Of a stretch of DNA of 32,230 nucleotides, positions 1 to 6,666 are shown in pieces. Under the pieces are notes generated by a model. It saw only the letters and a program-made list of their open reading frames with translations, ran no database searches and was not told where the DNA came from. The DNA is from Lachnospiraceae bacterium. GTDB lineage: Bacteria > Bacillota > Clostridia > Lachnospirales > Lachnospiraceae. The stretch covers positions 1 to 32,230 of the forward strand of contig JAJQBC010000090.1 of the NCBI GenBank assembly GCA_021203465.1, written 5' to 3'. The stretch's first letter is position 1. Every line of letters starts with the position of its first letter. The position numbers were made by a program, and so were the translations under genes.

Positions 1-42
1 CAAAAAATTTTTTTCATTTTCTTCAATTTATTTTTACCGACT

Positions 43-55
43 GACAAATACTGTC
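43..55. promoter_or_regulatory. Candidate distal operator of the HTH gene (GACA-5-TGTC dyad)
   Basis: A short dyad, GACA-AATAC-TGTC, lies about 40 bp upstream of a stronger TGTCCT-type dyad and shares its TGTC/GACA core. It may be a third binding site for the HTH protein encoded at 159, or an operator of a divergent gene left of the window. With only four bases per arm, chance is a real alternative. Confidence 0.3.
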
Positions 56-79
56 TTTCGTGGACATATTTTTTCCATC

Positions 80-98
80 TTGTCCTGTTTCAGGACAA
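80..98. promoter_or_regulatory. Candidate operator: perfect 7-bp inverted repeat TTGTCCT-5-AGGACAA
   Basis: TTGTCCT and AGGACAA form a perfect 7-bp dyad with a 5-base spacer, in the AT-rich leader of the XRE-type gene that starts at 159. Small XRE repressors commonly bind such dyads and repress themselves; autoregulation here is inference. A related imperfect dyad lies 49 bp downstream, centre to centre, next to the ribosome binding site. Confidence 0.6.
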
Positions 99-127
99 TT
101 CTTTCTGTCCCTTAGTATATCATCAAA

Positions 128-148
128 ATTGTCCTTTCACAAGACAAT
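128..148. promoter_or_regulatory. Candidate operator next to the HTH gene ribosome binding site
   Basis: ATTGTC and GACAAT form an outer 6-bp dyad around a partly symmetrical centre, a variant of the perfect repeat at 80-98. It ends two bases before the GGAGG at 150-154. A protein bound here could block both transcription and ribosome access. The resemblance to the upstream dyad is direct; the function is inferred. Confidence 0.5.
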
Positions 149-158
149 CGGAGGAATC

Positions 159-398
159 ATGGCGCGCATTATCGAGGGAACACAAAAAAATATTGTCGGC
201 AAAAAAGTCAGGCAGCTGCGCAAAAAACAGCAGCTGAGCCAGCAGGACCTGTCCGCACGGCTGGAAACCTACGCAATCTACGTCTGCCGCGGTTCCATCT
301 CCAGAATCGAGGACGGCAGCCGCACAGTCACGGACATCGAGCTCTACGGCCTCTCCCAGGCGCTGGAGACGCCGGTGGAGGAGTTTTTCAGGAACTAG
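159..398 (+). CDS. Small XRE-family helix-turn-helix regulator
   Basis: A 79-residue DNA-binding protein made of little more than one XRE/Cro-type HTH domain. Residues about 13-70 carry the usual pattern: RQLRKKQQLSQQDLSARL for the first helices, GSISRIEDGSR for the recognition helix, then a hydrophobic C-terminal helix ending VEEFF. The start is the ATG at 159 because GGAGG lies at 150-154; the frame is open to an ATG at 60, but that would translate through the candidate operators. It has no attached effector domain, so it is probably a simple repressor. TTGTCC-type dyads in its leader suggest autoregulation. Its other targets are unknown and may lie left of the window. It is one of only two plus-strand genes here. 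Confidence 0.85.
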   Translation: MARIIEGTQKNIVGKKVRQLRKKQQLSQQDLSARLETYAIYVCRGSISRIEDGSRTVTDIELYGLSQALETPVEEFFRN

Positions 399-429
399 AT
401 GAAGTTTCTTTCCCGTCTCACTCAAGTTT

Positions 430-467
430 TTGGTAAGCATTTACTCTATATGTATTATACTTTACCA
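430..467 (+). promoter_or_regulatory. Orphan promoter-like signal flanked by a dyad
   Basis: TTGGTA (430-435) and TATTAT (453-458) are separated by 17 bases, and TGGTAA (431-436) pairs with TTACCA (462-467). No gene follows on plus before the convergent ATPase/nuclease gene. It could drive a short transcript ending near the hairpin at 517-548, or be chance in AT-rich DNA. The rest of 399-568 holds only that terminator. Confidence 0.25.
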
Positions 468-510
468 TGACGGCTGTTTCAATTGTTTATACCAGATTTT
501 TTCAAAATCA

Positions 511-548
511 AAAAAAGAGGACGGTAGCATCGAAAGGTTCCCGTCCTC
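511..548 (-). terminator. Rho-independent terminator of the ATPase/nuclease gene
   Basis: GAGGACGG (517-524) pairs with CCGTCCTC (541-548). Read on minus, the hairpin is followed by a run of T (A-run at 511-516 on plus). It sits 20 bases past the stop codon of the minus-strand gene at 569. Confidence 0.8.
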
Positions 549-568
549 ATTCATAGTTGTTTTCCCTT

Positions 569-2251
569 TTATAAAATGCTCTGTCGAACCTCCAATGCCG
601 CTACCCTGCACCGCTTCCGGTGAAACGCAATCCCATAGCGGTACACCTCTTCCACCTCTGAATCGTCGAAATATTCGTCATACTTCCGATCCGCAATCTG
701 CCGCAGGCCCTCCTCCGCTTTATCTGTCAGCGCCGCAAAGCTTCCGGCATACTTCACCTCAATCAGATATCCGATCTGTCTTCGTCTGTCAATCAGAATG
801 ATATCCGCACGCCCGTCGCCCGCTTCGCGATTCGACTTGACTCGCCAGCCGCGCCGTCCCCGCAGCAGGCCGAGCAACAGCCCGTGATAGAAAGTTTCCT
901 TCATCTCATCCGTGTTTCCGCCGTCCATGAAACTGATGGAATCAGCCAGACAGGCATTGAGACAATTCTCGATATCCGCCGTTCGCTGTTCATCAAAGGC
1001 TCGGAACAGCGGTTCCAGTCCGCCCTCGACGCGCGTGTAGAACCAATCCTTGATCTGCCGTTCGAAGAGGCTGCTGATCTCGCGGTTCGGTATGGCCAGC
1101 TGATAGCTGCCATCCTCGTTCCTTTCGCGATAGGTCAGGTAGCCGGTGGTGAACAGGATACTCCAGAGATTGTCAATATTCCGGTCCATCTCCGCATAGG
1201 TCAGCTCCATCCGAATGTCTTTATCGATGCTCTTCCCCTCGGAGAGCTCCTCCAGCTCCTCACGCGTCGTCTCGTCAGCCATCTCTACAAAGCGAAGAAT
1301 CATATCGTTTCCGCTTGTATTTGCCCAGAAATTCTGTGGCCTGCGATCACTGCTGTGCCGGAGCTGCTCACACCAGTTGATCACATCCCAGGGACAGTAG
1401 ACATGAACCGAACCGAAACGGTAGCCGTCGTACCACTCTTTCGTCAGTTCATAATATTCTCCCAACCCGTAGTAGTCCAGCATTTCACGCACCTCTGCGT
1501 CGGTAAAGCCAAACCACTCGTCATACTGCTCATCTACGATCGTATGCACCTTCGGATTGTTAAAACCGGTGAAAATGCTTTCCTTTGCGACGCGCAGACA
1601 GCCTGTAACCACGGAGAACAACAGGCTGTCGTTCGTCTTCATCCCATATCCGAAAACTTGGCTGATCAACTCCGTCATTTCCCTGTAATAACCGTTTGCC
1701 TCAGCCTTCTGCAGAGGGACGTCGTATTCATCGATCAGAATGATTACTTTTTTATCATAATGCTTGTAAAGGAGGCGTGATAATACCAGCAGTGCACTCT
1801 GTAATTCTCCTTCGCAGGATCTTAGCTGACTCAGAATATCTTTATCCTGATCGTCCAATTTATCGCTGCTCATCAGAAACGCAAGCCTGTCCGCCTCCAT
1901 GCGGATCGTCGTCCACATCTGCCGCTCTGCGGAGGCATAATCGAGTCCCTTCACTTGCTTGAGCGAAATGGAAATCACCGGATACTGTCCCATATACGCC
2001 TCGCACAAGGCTGTTTCTCCGGCGATGGAAAGACCGTCAAACAGACTCTTATCGGTTCCGATCTCGAAAAAAGCGCGCAGCATGCTCATATTCAGGCTCT
2101 TGCCGAAGCGCCGCGGTCGGGTGAAGAGGTTCACTTTACTCCAGCTGTCAAGCAGTTCCTTTATCAATCCTGTCTTATCTACATAATAAAAGCCCTGTTT
2201 TCTCAGTTCCGGAAAGTTCTCGATTCCTACCGGTGGTCTTCTCGTCTCCAT
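569..2251 (-). CDS. AAA-ATPase-like / PD-(D/E)XK nuclease-superfamily protein
   Basis: A 560-residue two-domain protein of the family usually annotated as AAA-ATPase-like (PF09820) plus PD-(D/E)XK nuclease (PF08011). The N-terminal half has the family opening GIENFPELRKQGFYYVDKT, an atypical P-loop RPRRFGKS (45-52) and a Walker B strand VIILIDEYD (169-177). The C-terminal domain carries a PD-(D/E)XK-type signature: D483 in GRAD, then E498 and K500 in IEVKY. Length is normal for the family. The start is the ATG at 2251 because AAGGAGG lies 8 bases upstream (2260-2266); an ATG seven codons earlier has no such site. The family is common and often multicopy in gut Firmicutes and Bacteroidetes, but its biological role is not established. 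It stands alone between terminators, as mobile accessory genes often do. Confidence 0.9.
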   Translation of the reverse strand: METRRPPVGIENFPELRKQGFYYVDKTGLIKELLDSWSKVNLFTRPRRFGKSLNMSMLRAFFEIGTDKSLFDGLSIAGETALCEAYMGQYPVISISLKQVKGLDYASAERQMWTTIRMEADRLAFLMSSDKLDDQDKDILSQLRSCEGELQSALLVLSRLLYKHYDKKVIILIDEYDVPLQKAEANGYYREMTELISQVFGYGMKTNDSLLFSVVTGCLRVAKESIFTGFNNPKVHTIVDEQYDEWFGFTDAEVREMLDYYGLGEYYELTKEWYDGYRFGSVHVYCPWDVINWCEQLRHSSDRRPQNFWANTSGNDMILRFVEMADETTREELEELSEGKSIDKDIRMELTYAEMDRNIDNLWSILFTTGYLTYRERNEDGSYQLAIPNREISSLFERQIKDWFYTRVEGGLEPLFRAFDEQRTADIENCLNACLADSISFMDGGNTDEMKETFYHGLLLGLLRGRRGWRVKSNREAGDGRADIILIDRRRQIGYLIEVKYAGSFAALTDKAEEGLRQIADRKYDEYFDDSEVEEVYRYGIAFHRKRCRVAALEVRQSIL

Positions 2252-2337
2252 TGAGCTGCCCTCCTTACCCATCGCCTGTTTCTATTAGCTTAGCATAGAG
2301 CCCGCGCGGTTTCAAGCGAAAACAGCCACAAACGCAA

Positions 2338-2367
2338 ATGCCGCCAGCCTGATCAGGCTGACGGCAT
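2338..2367 (-). terminator. 30-bp near-perfect palindrome, probable adh terminator
   Basis: A 30-base dyad (ATGCCG, CAGCCTG and their complements) is broken by a single C/A mismatch on each side of its GATC centre. It lies 45 bases past the stop of the minus-strand alcohol dehydrogenase. On minus the following bases are T-rich but not a clean T-run, so termination strength is uncertain. Confidence 0.55.
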
Positions 2368-2411
2368 CCGCAATACATCTCGCCGGGCTATGCGCACCGG
2401 CGGCATCAAAT

Positions 2412-3527
2412 TTATCTCTGTCCATCCATCACCACAACTGCCTTGATGACTCTCCCCTTTCCGGAGTCAATTCTGGCCTGTTCGATATCTTCAAAATCAT
2501 ATTTCGCGATAATCCTATCCACCGGGAATTTTCCTTCCCTGTAGAGCTGTACCAGCCGGGGAATGAAGATCTGCGGGTTGGAATCACCTTCATAGCAGGG
2601 TTTGAGCGTCCTGGTCATCATCAGAATATCCGCGCCCACATCAAGGTTCTCCAGCACGCCGGTGGGTGAGAGAACCACGATCGTGCCATGATAGGCCGTG
2701 CTCTTGATCGCGTTCATGATCATATTTCCGTTTCCGGACGTATCAATCGCATAGTTCACACCGCCTCCGGAAATCTCCTGCACCGCCTCCGCGATCGTCA
2801 CGCCTTCCGCCAGCTCCTTCCGGTTTACCGTATCGGTCGCCCCAAGTTCTTTTGCAAGCTCCAGACTCTTCGCGTTGCCGCCCACGGCGACAATCTGACG
2901 GCATCCGGCCACCTTCGCCGCCATGATCGCGCTCATGCCGACCGCCCCGCAGCCGAAGATCGCGATGCTGTCTTCGATATTCGGTTTGATTGCGTTCAGG
3001 ACTGCCCCCGCTCCTGTCTGGATGCCGCAGCCAAAGGGCGCTACAATCGACAGATCCACGTCCTTTTCCACCTTCACAATATTCCTCGCATTGACCGTAG
3101 AATACTGTGCGAAGGACGACTGACCGAAGAACATGGACAGCCCCTTTCCGTTCTGAAACAGCTTTGTCTCTCCGTCGGCCCCCGTACCGCCGAAATTAAT
3201 CCGGTTAAAATTCTCACAGTAGGCCGGCATACCGGAAATGCAGCTGCGGCAATGTCCGCATGTGGCGAACGAAAACACCACATGGTCGCCGACCTCGAAG
3301 CCCTCCACATTTTCGCCCTTTTTCTCAATAATCCCGGCACCCTCATGCCCCAGCACCAGCGGCATGGGCAGTCCGATCTGCTTGCCGAATTCATCCGTGT
3401 GGCACAGGCCGCTGGCCACAATTTTTACCAGTACCTCGTCAGCTTTTGGCTCAGCCAGCTCCACCTCCTCGATACTGTAGGCCGCATCCGGCCTGCGCGT
3501 TACCGCCGCTCTCATCTTCTTTACCAT
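2412..3527 (-). CDS. Zinc-dependent alcohol dehydrogenase, aryl-alcohol-dehydrogenase-like
   Basis: A 371-residue medium-chain dehydrogenase that should interconvert an alcohol and an aldehyde with NAD(P). Catalytic-zinc ligands are visible as C42 (GLCHTD), H61 in GHEG and C167 in APFGCGIQTG. The four structural-zinc cysteines are C90, C93, C96 and C104. The Rossmann loop GCGAVG is at 192-197. The FGCGIQTG context and overall layout resemble aryl-/benzyl-alcohol dehydrogenases more than ethanol-specific enzymes; the substrate cannot be read from sequence. The ATG at 3527 follows GGAGGAGG. A LysR gene lies immediately upstream on the same strand, and the promoter has a 14-bp palindrome over its -10, so control by that regulator is plausible but unproven. 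Confidence 0.9.
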   Translation of the reverse strand: MVKKMRAAVTRRPDAAYSIEEVELAEPKADEVLVKIVASGLCHTDEFGKQIGLPMPLVLGHEGAGIIEKKGENVEGFEVGDHVVFSFATCGHCRSCISGMPAYCENFNRINFGGTGADGETKLFQNGKGLSMFFGQSSFAQYSTVNARNIVKVEKDVDLSIVAPFGCGIQTGAGAVLNAIKPNIEDSIAIFGCGAVGMSAIMAAKVAGCRQIVAVGGNAKSLELAKELGATDTVNRKELAEGVTIAEAVQEISGGGVNYAIDTSGNGNMIMNAIKSTAYHGTIVVLSPTGVLENLDVGADILMMTRTLKPCYEGDSNPQIFIPRLVQLYREGKFPVDRIIAKYDFEDIEQARIDSGKGRVIKAVVVMDGQR

Positions 3528-3562
3528 GACAATACCTCCTCCTGCAAAAATAATCCGTTTAC

Positions 3563-3576
3563 GTTAATAATTTAAC
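3563..3576. promoter_or_regulatory. Candidate operator GTTAA-4-TTAAC over the adh -10
   Basis: A perfect 5-bp dyad with a 4-base centre overlaps the -10 of the adh promoter. Binding here would block RNA polymerase. LysR proteins favour T-N11-A dyads, which this roughly fits, but classical LysR activator sites lie further upstream. Confidence 0.35.
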
Positions 3577-3596
3577 ACAGCATTCTACGTTTTCAA
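3569..3596 (-). promoter_or_regulatory. Promoter of the alcohol dehydrogenase gene
   Basis: On minus, TTGAAA (3591-3596) and TAAATT (3569-3574) are 16 bases apart, with a TG one base before the -10. The start codon follows about 40 bases downstream. No separate terminator is seen between lysR and this promoter. Confidence 0.5.
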
Positions 3597-3618
3597 AACA
3601 GATACTTTTTGTCGGGCG

Positions 3619-4509
3619 TCAAGCTTTCGTTGTCACAGCAAAGTATTCTTTGAGAAATCTGATCAGGCGCTCACATTCTTCCCTCTGTTCCCGGACAAGA
3701 GGAATCTCCAGGCCAACCTGCCAGACAAAATCCGGTTCTTCAAATGGAATCGCACGCACTCCGGAGAGCTTTCGTTCCTGTGCGACAAAGTCGATCGTGA
3801 CGGAAAGTCCCTCCTTCATTTCCGCCATATGCTGGCAAAATCCGATTTCCGCGGTCTCCGCAATAATCTGCGGGTAAACGCCGGCTCTGTCACAGAGAGC
3901 GCGAAACAGGGAATAGATCCGAAACTGCTCGCCCTCCAGCACAATGCGTTCATTCTGCAAATCCTGAAAATGAACTGCATCCGCATGGTACAGTGGATGC
4001 CCTTCATAGACAAGCAGGCAGATCTGGCAGGAATACAGAGGTACAAATTCTACATATCTCCGATGAGATCCGCTTACATTGATGGACAGATCCGTCTGTT
4101 CCCGCAGGAGTTTCTTTTCCACCTCTGTATCGGTCAGCTCCTGCCAGCGAATCGCAATGTCCTGATTTTCCTGTTCAAAGGTTTTAAAAGCCGGATACAG
4201 GCGATGCAGGGTTCCATAGGCACAGGTAAGCGAGACTGTCTTTTTGCCGGACTGCGCATCCCGCAATTTCTGCTGAAGCTGTACATATTGTTCCCGCAGC
4301 TTCAGCGCCTCCTGATAGAAAGCGTCCCCTGCGGGCGTTGGTTTAACGCCTGTATTAGAGCGCACCAGCAGCTGCACACCGAATTCTTCCTCCAGTGAAC
4401 GAATGCTTCTGCTGATACCCTGCTGTGTGATATACAATTGTCCGGCAGCCTTTCTCATACTGCCGCTTTCATACAGTGCAATAAAGGTATTTAAAGTGTT
4501 CTGATTCAT
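3619..4509 (-). CDS. LysR-family transcriptional regulator
   Basis: A 296-residue protein of standard LysR length. The N-terminal winged HTH spans about residues 1-60, with the recognition region around MRKAAGQLYITQQGISRSI (18-36) and the wing at EEEFGVQLLVRS. A linker helix (about 65-90) leads to a periplasmic-binding-protein-like effector domain. The ATG at 4509 is chosen because GGAG lies 8 bases upstream; the earlier ATG at 4572 would place the pckA terminator inside the gene. Its 3' end is 91 bp from the downstream alcohol dehydrogenase, which reads the same way. This is not the divergent layout typical of LysR pairs, so target assignment is inference. The effector is unknown. Confidence 0.9.
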   Translation of the reverse strand: MNQNTLNTFIALYESGSMRKAAGQLYITQQGISRSIRSLEEEFGVQLLVRSNTGVKPTPAGDAFYQEALKLREQYVQLQQKLRDAQSGKKTVSLTCAYGTLHRLYPAFKTFEQENQDIAIRWQELTDTEVEKKLLREQTDLSINVSGSHRRYVEFVPLYSCQICLLVYEGHPLYHADAVHFQDLQNERIVLEGEQFRIYSLFRALCDRAGVYPQIIAETAEIGFCQHMAEMKEGLSVTIDFVAQERKLSGVRAIPFEEPDFVWQVGLEIPLVREQREECERLIRFLKEYFAVTTKA

Positions 4510-4537
4510 GCGCTTCGCTCCTGTCTCGCAAGGGCAA

Positions 4538-4568
4538 AAAAGACGCCGTTTTTGACGCGGCGTCTTTT
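4538..4568 (-). terminator. pckA terminator
   Basis: AAAAGACGCCG (4538-4548) pairs with CGGCGTCTTTT (4558-4568), an 11-bp stem with a 9-base loop. On minus it follows the pckA stop by 20 bases and runs into six T. The symmetrical A/T ends could also terminate plus-strand transcription. It rules out the early ATG of the next gene. Confidence 0.85.
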
Positions 4569-4588
4569 CCATAACATACTTTTACAAT

Positions 4589-6202
4589 TTACAGCTGCGG
4601 GCCTGCCGGTACCAGTGCCTTGCCGGCCTCGTTGTACTCATACTTCTTGAAGTTCTTGATGAAGCGCTCCGCAAGGTCCTTCGCCTTCGCATCCCACTCG
4701 GAAGCATCTGCATAGGTGTCGCGCGGATCGAGAATATCGGTGTCCACGCCCTCGAGCTCGGTCGGCACTTCGAGATTGAAGTACGGGATCTTCTTGGTCG
4801 GTGCGCTGAGGATCGCGCCGCCCAGGATCGCGTCGATGATGCCGCGGGTATCCTTGATGGAGATACGCTTGCCGGTTCCGTTCCAGCCGGTATTGACAAG
4901 GTAAGCCTTCGCGCCGCTCTTCTCCATTCTCTTCACGAGCTCCTCCGCGTACTTCGTCGGATGCAGCTCGAGGAAAGCCTGACCGAAGCAGGCCGAGAAG
5001 GTCGGGGTCGGCTCGATGATGCCGCGCTCCGTGCCGGCGAGCTTTGCCGTGAAGCCGGACAGGAAGTAGTACTGCGTCTGCTCCGGCGTCAGGATCGACA
5101 CGGGCGGAAGTACGCCGAACGCGTCAGCGGAAAGGAAGATCACGTTCTTCGCCTCCGGCGCAGCGGAGATCGGACGCACCTTCTTCACGATCTTCTCGAT
5201 ATGCTCGATCGGATAGGATACGCGGGTATTCTCGGTCACGCTCTTGTCGGCGAAATCGATCTTTCCGTTCTCATCGAGCGTCACGTTCTCAAGGAGCGCA
5301 TTGCGCTTAATTGCATTGTAGATATCCGGCTCGGACTCCTTGTCGAGGTTAATCACCTTCGCATAGCAGCCGCCCTCGAAGTTGAACACGCCGTTGTCGT
5401 CCCAGCCGTGCTCGTCATCGCCGATCAGCAGACGCTTCGGATCGGTGGAGAGCGTCGTCTTGCCGGTTCCGGAAAGGCCGAAGAAGATTGCGGTGTTCTC
5501 GCCGTTCATATCGGTGTTCGCCGAGCAGTGCATCGCGGCGATGCCCTTCAGCGGCAGATAGTAGTTCATCATGGAGAAGAGACCCTTCTTCATCTCTCCG
5601 CCGTACCAGGTGTTCAGGATGACCTGCTCGCGGCTCGTGATATTGAACATCGCGACGGTCTCAGAATGCAGGCCGAGCTCTTTGTAGTTCTCCACCTTCG
5701 CCTTGGAAGCGTTGTAACAGATGAAATCCGGTTCAAAGTTTGCAAGCTCCTCATCCGTCGGGATGATGAACATGTTCTTGATGAAATGTGCCTGCCAGGC
5801 CACTTCCATGATAAAGCGGATCGCCATGCGGCTGTCCTTGTTCGCGCCGCAGAAGCAGTCGACGGCAAACAGTCTCTTTCCGGAAAGCTCTTTCTTCGCG
5901 ATATCCTTGCAGGCTTCCCAGGCCTCCTGGGTGGCCGGATGGTTGTCATTCGGATACTCCGGCGTCGTCCACCATACGGTGTCCTTCGAATTCTCATCCA
6001 TGACAATGAATTTATCCTGCGGAGAACGGCCTGTGTAGATACCGGTCATAACGTTGACCGCACCGAGCTCGCTGATCTGGCCCTTGTCATAGCCTGTGAG
6101 CTCCGGCTTCGTCTCTTCCTCGAACAAAGTCTCAAAGGACGGGTTATGTACGATTTCGGTAGTTCCAGTGATCCCATACTTTGTCAGATCGATCTTTGCC
6201 AT
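4589..6202 (-). CDS. pckA: Phosphoenolpyruvate carboxykinase (ATP)
   Basis: A 537-residue ATP-type PEP carboxykinase, which interconverts oxaloacetate plus ATP with PEP, CO2 and ADP in the cytoplasm. In fermentative anaerobes it often runs toward oxaloacetate and conserves ATP. Motifs include the substrate arginine loop TGRSPQDKF (57-65), the P-loop [11 protein letters not shown] (242-252), the metal-binding GDDEHGW (261-267) and FEGGCYAK (275-282). Length is normal. The start ATG follows an AAAGAGG about 11 bases upstream. It is monocistronic by sequence: a promoter starts just behind the preceding gene and a strong hairpin terminator follows the stop. Its 5' untranslated region begins with a 7-bp stem-loop. 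Confidence 0.97.
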   Translation of the reverse strand: MAKIDLTKYGITGTTEIVHNPSFETLFEEETKPELTGYDKGQISELGAVNVMTGIYTGRSPQDKFIVMDENSKDTVWWTTPEYPNDNHPATQEAWEACKDIAKKELSGKRLFAVDCFCGANKDSRMAIRFIMEVAWQAHFIKNMFIIPTDEELANFEPDFICYNASKAKVENYKELGLHSETVAMFNITSREQVILNTWYGGEMKKGLFSMMNYYLPLKGIAAMHCSANTDMNGENTAIFFGLSGTGKTTLSTDPKRLLIGDDEHGWDDNGVFNFEGGCYAKVINLDKESEPDIYNAIKRNALLENVTLDENGKIDFADKSVTENTRVSYPIEHIEKIVKKVRPISAAPEAKNVIFLSADAFGVLPPVSILTPEQTQYYFLSGFTAKLAGTERGIIEPTPTFSACFGQAFLELHPTKYAEELVKRMEKSGAKAYLVNTGWNGTGKRISIKDTRGIIDAILGGAILSAPTKKIPYFNLEVPTELEGVDTDILDPRDTYADASEWDAKAKDLAERFIKNFKKYEYNEAGKALVPAGPQL

Positions 6203-6246
6203 ACTTCTCTTACCTCTTTCTTTTATTCTGTGTATTATTTATCATC

Positions 6247-6273
6247 GGGCTCACATCTTCTGTATTTGAGCCC
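6247..6273 (-). promoter_or_regulatory. Stem-loop near the 5' end of the pckA transcript
   Basis: GGGCTCA (6247-6253) pairs with TGAGCCC (6267-6273). It begins within a few bases of the predicted start of transcription and has no T-run. It may protect the mRNA 5' end or be a regulator site. It does not match a riboswitch I know. Confidence 0.4.
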
Positions 6274-6283
6274 ACCACAACCT

Positions 6284-6311
6284 ATTTTACATACGCCGCT
6301 AGAAAAGTCAA
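6284..6311 (-). promoter_or_regulatory. pckA promoter
   Basis: On minus, TTGACT (6306-6311) and TAAAAT (6284-6289) are 16 bases apart. A second overlapping TTGACT copy lies five bases further upstream. The -35 starts two bases after the stop of the upstream small membrane protein gene. Confidence 0.65.
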
Positions 6312-6312
6312 G

Positions 6313-6657
6313 TCAAAAGTATTTTTCTGAGGCGCGTCTCGCCGCAATCGCATACCAGACCAGACAGCCGAACATCACGACCATGAAGATCCAATACAGG
6401 CTGTTCACCTCGACCAGATAGGTATTGATCAAGGAAATGACGCTATACGTGACCATAACTCCGCCCATCACGGAGAGCTTCGGCGACATCTCCCCCGCAT
6501 AGGCCGACAGATCCTTACAGGCCTCGGGCTTTGTATCCCTCGCCAGCAGAAAGGTCTGGATAATCTTTCCCTGCGTCTTCAGCACATAAGCTGAGTACAA
6601 CGCATATACGCCACAGGCGAGTATCAGAATATCCATAAAGCTCCACATACTGTCCAT
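6313..6657 (-). CDS. Small membrane protein, three predicted helices
   Basis: An unrecognised 114-residue protein. Three hydrophobic stretches at about residues 6-25, 63-84 and 88-108 should span the membrane, with a polar segment (about 27-60) between the first two and a basic C-terminus (ARRASEKYF). There is no signal peptide or catalytic motif. The ATG at 6657 is 9 bases beyond the thrC stop, and its AGGAGG begins within that stop codon (TAGGAGG). The gene should therefore be co-transcribed and coupled with thrC. A link to threonine metabolism or export is conceivable but rests on position alone. Confidence 0.8.
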   Translation of the reverse strand: MDSMWSFMDILILACGVYALYSAYVLKTQGKIIQTFLLARDTKPEACKDLSAYAGEMSPKLSVMGGVMVTYSVISLINTYLVEVNSLYWIFMVVMFGCLVWYAIAARRASEKYF

Positions 6658-6666
6658 ATGCCCCTC

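Noticed and set aside
430-801. A 123-codon plus-strand frame after the HTH gene
   Set aside because: It runs through the terminator hairpin and into the antisense of the next gene, with low-complexity serine/proline content.
884-1780. A 298-codon plus-strand open frame opposite the ATPase/nuclease gene
   Set aside because: The minus-strand frame has family motifs, a ribosome site and a terminator; the plus frame has none.
2338-2367. 30-bp palindrome considered as an insertion-sequence end or recombination site
   Set aside because: No transposase, target duplication or partner copy is visible; position just after a stop codon favours a terminator.
6247-6273. Stem-loop considered as a terminator of the three-helix gene
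   Set aside because: It has no T-run and lies beyond the pckA promoter, inside the pckA leader.
4961-6421. A 486-codon plus-strand open frame opposite pckA
   Set aside because: It lies antisense to the clear PEP carboxykinase, is rich in R, H and L as expected from reversed GC-biased codons, and shows no domain motif.
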